From an uncultured Clostridia bacterium (GTDB lineage Bacteria > Bacillota > Clostridia > Christensenellales > Borkfalkiaceae), in the NCBI GenBank assembly GCA_947581885.1, contig CANPWF010000029.1, forward strand, positions 1 through 13,335: a stretch of 13,335 nt of DNA. Direction: 5' to 3'. The notes under the pieces are model-generated. The model did not search any database, was not told the DNA's origin, and worked only from the letters and a program-made list of their open reading frames with translations. A program made the position numbers and the translations under genes. Positions 12,770-13,335 of the stretch are shown here, piece by piece (within the stretch, counting starts at the first letter, position 1; each line of letters opens with the position of its first letter).

Positions 12770-13335
12770 CTATTTGATTTTTACGGTCACGAGATTGGAA
12801 TAGCCGTCGCTGTCCGCCGCCGCGTATTCGATGCTCTCGGATGCGTTCTCCGCAAGTTTCAGGGAGAGCAAGTTGTCCGTCGTGCGGGGGTCGAACGCCG
12901 CGCCGTCATACCGTATCTCGACGGTCGCGGTCTCGTCGTCCTGCGAATACTCCACAGTGATGTTCAACTTGAACGCGTCGGGCAGGGCGGAAAGGATGAT
13001 CTGCACGCAGAGTTCCTCGAACACCGCCTGCGTACGGTAGATGCTCCTCTGCGACATGCCGTTTTTCCTTCCGAATTCCTCCAGTCTGGAGTTGAACCCG
13101 ATAAAGTCGAAATCCTTGGAGGTGATGGTCTGTTCAAACACCTTGATGTGCTTGATGAAGCGGATGGTCTTTTCGCGCTTGGGCGAGCCGAAGATCTCGT
13201 CGGGCGTGCCCTCCTCATAGATGCCGCCCTCATCCATATAGAACACGCGGTTTGCGATCTCCCGCGCAAAGCGCATCTCGTGGGTGACGATCATCATCGT
13301 GAGCCCTTGCCTTGCAAGGTCGCGGATGACCGCCT
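12770..13335 (-). CDS. GlnQ-like amino-acid ABC transporter ATPase with C-terminal HATPase-like domain, 5' part missing
   Basis: The frame is open to the right edge (the residues before the first in-frame ATG read AVIRDLARQGLT), so the Walker A, signature and Walker B motifs lie outside. The visible start, MMIVTHEMRFAREIANRVFYMDEGGIYEEGTPDEIFGSP, is the H-loop and C-terminus of a polar-amino-acid importer ATPase, where such proteins normally end within about 15 residues. Here about 130 more residues follow: a charged helical linker (KVFEQTITSKDFDFIGFNSRLEEFG), then a region resembling an anti-sigma-type HATPase. That region has QAVFEELCVQIILSALP at the N-box position, VEIRYDGAAFDP at the G1 box, and SIEYAAADSDGYSNLVTVKIK matching the last strands of RsbW-like proteins. 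The G2 glycines are lost (LSLKLAENAS), so ATP binding is doubtful. The fusion may sense or regulate the importer. Confidence 0.8.
   Translation of the reverse strand, partial: AVIRDLARQGLTMMIVTHEMRFAREIANRVFYMDEGGIYEEGTPDEIFGSPKREKTIRFIKHIKVFEQTITSKDFDFIGFNSRLEEFGRKNGMSQRSIYRTQAVFEELCVQIILSALPDAFKLNITVEYSQDDETATVEIRYDGAAFDPRTTDNLLSLKLAENASESIEYAAADSDGYSNLVTVKIK

Noticed and set aside
1..13335. CRISPR array, tRNA or rRNA genes
   Set aside because: No regularly spaced repeats, cloverleaf with a conserved T-loop, or rRNA-like stretch was seen when reading the intergenic regions, all of which are under 150 bases.

Overview
The window looks like a chromosomal segment from a GC-rich, low-cell-envelope-complexity Firmicute, most plausibly an uncultured gut Clostridia. 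The grounds are GGAGG-type ribosome binding sites before nearly every gene, several near-consensus sigma-A promoters with exactly 17-bp spacers, an anti-sigma/anti-anti-sigma/SpoIIE-type partner-switching set, Nif11/NHLP-type double-glycine leader peptides and a lipoprotein with a classic lipobox. The taxonomic call is inference. GC-rich codon use produces very long antisense open frames, which I treated as shadows.

Layout. Bases 1-441 (+) hold the 3' end of a SpoIIE/PP2C-type phosphatase. It ends at a strong bidirectional terminator (457-485) and faces a minus-strand gene (500-802) for a Nif11-type leader peptide fused to a CxxC/CxxC zinc-ribbon-like core. A divergent promoter region (879-925) serves that gene and a plus-strand OmpR-family regulator (937-1596) whose receiver has lost its phosphorylation residues. 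From 1612 to the right edge all genes are on the minus strand. Reading in their direction of transcription, they are: the C-terminus of a GlnQ-like ABC ATPase with an unusual extra HATPase-like domain (12770-13335, incomplete); a 1157-residue lipoprotein with two tandem ~400-residue modules and a DUF3089 alpha/beta-hydrolase domain (9158-12631); a five-gene export operon from a consensus promoter (9114-9142), made of STAS anti-anti-sigma, RsbW-like ATPase, short HlyD-like secretion protein, C39 peptidase-ABC transporter and second ABC transporter; then a second promoter (3367-3395) followed by three small double-glycine precursor genes, a decayed fourth leader, a small antitoxin candidate and a zeta-toxin-family kinase.

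How it may work together. The two ABC proteins and the HlyD-like protein are the NHLM/NHLP bacteriocin-type exporter. The C39 domain would cut after the Gly-Gly that ends the shared ELSD-x2-L-x2-V-x-GG leader tail of all four precursors. No RiPP-modifying enzyme (LanM, YcaO, radical SAM, nitrile-hydratase-like) is visible, and the three operon-linked cores contain no cysteine, so the exported peptides may be unmodified or modified in trans. The partner-switch genes share the exporter's transcript and a SpoIIE-type phosphatase lies nearby, suggesting that export or its expression is gated by serine phosphorylation. An 18-bp exact repeat with 10-bp internal periodicity lies just upstream of both the precursor promoter and the lipoprotein promoter. 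It is a candidate site for an OmpR-type regulator and would tie these two transcripts together.
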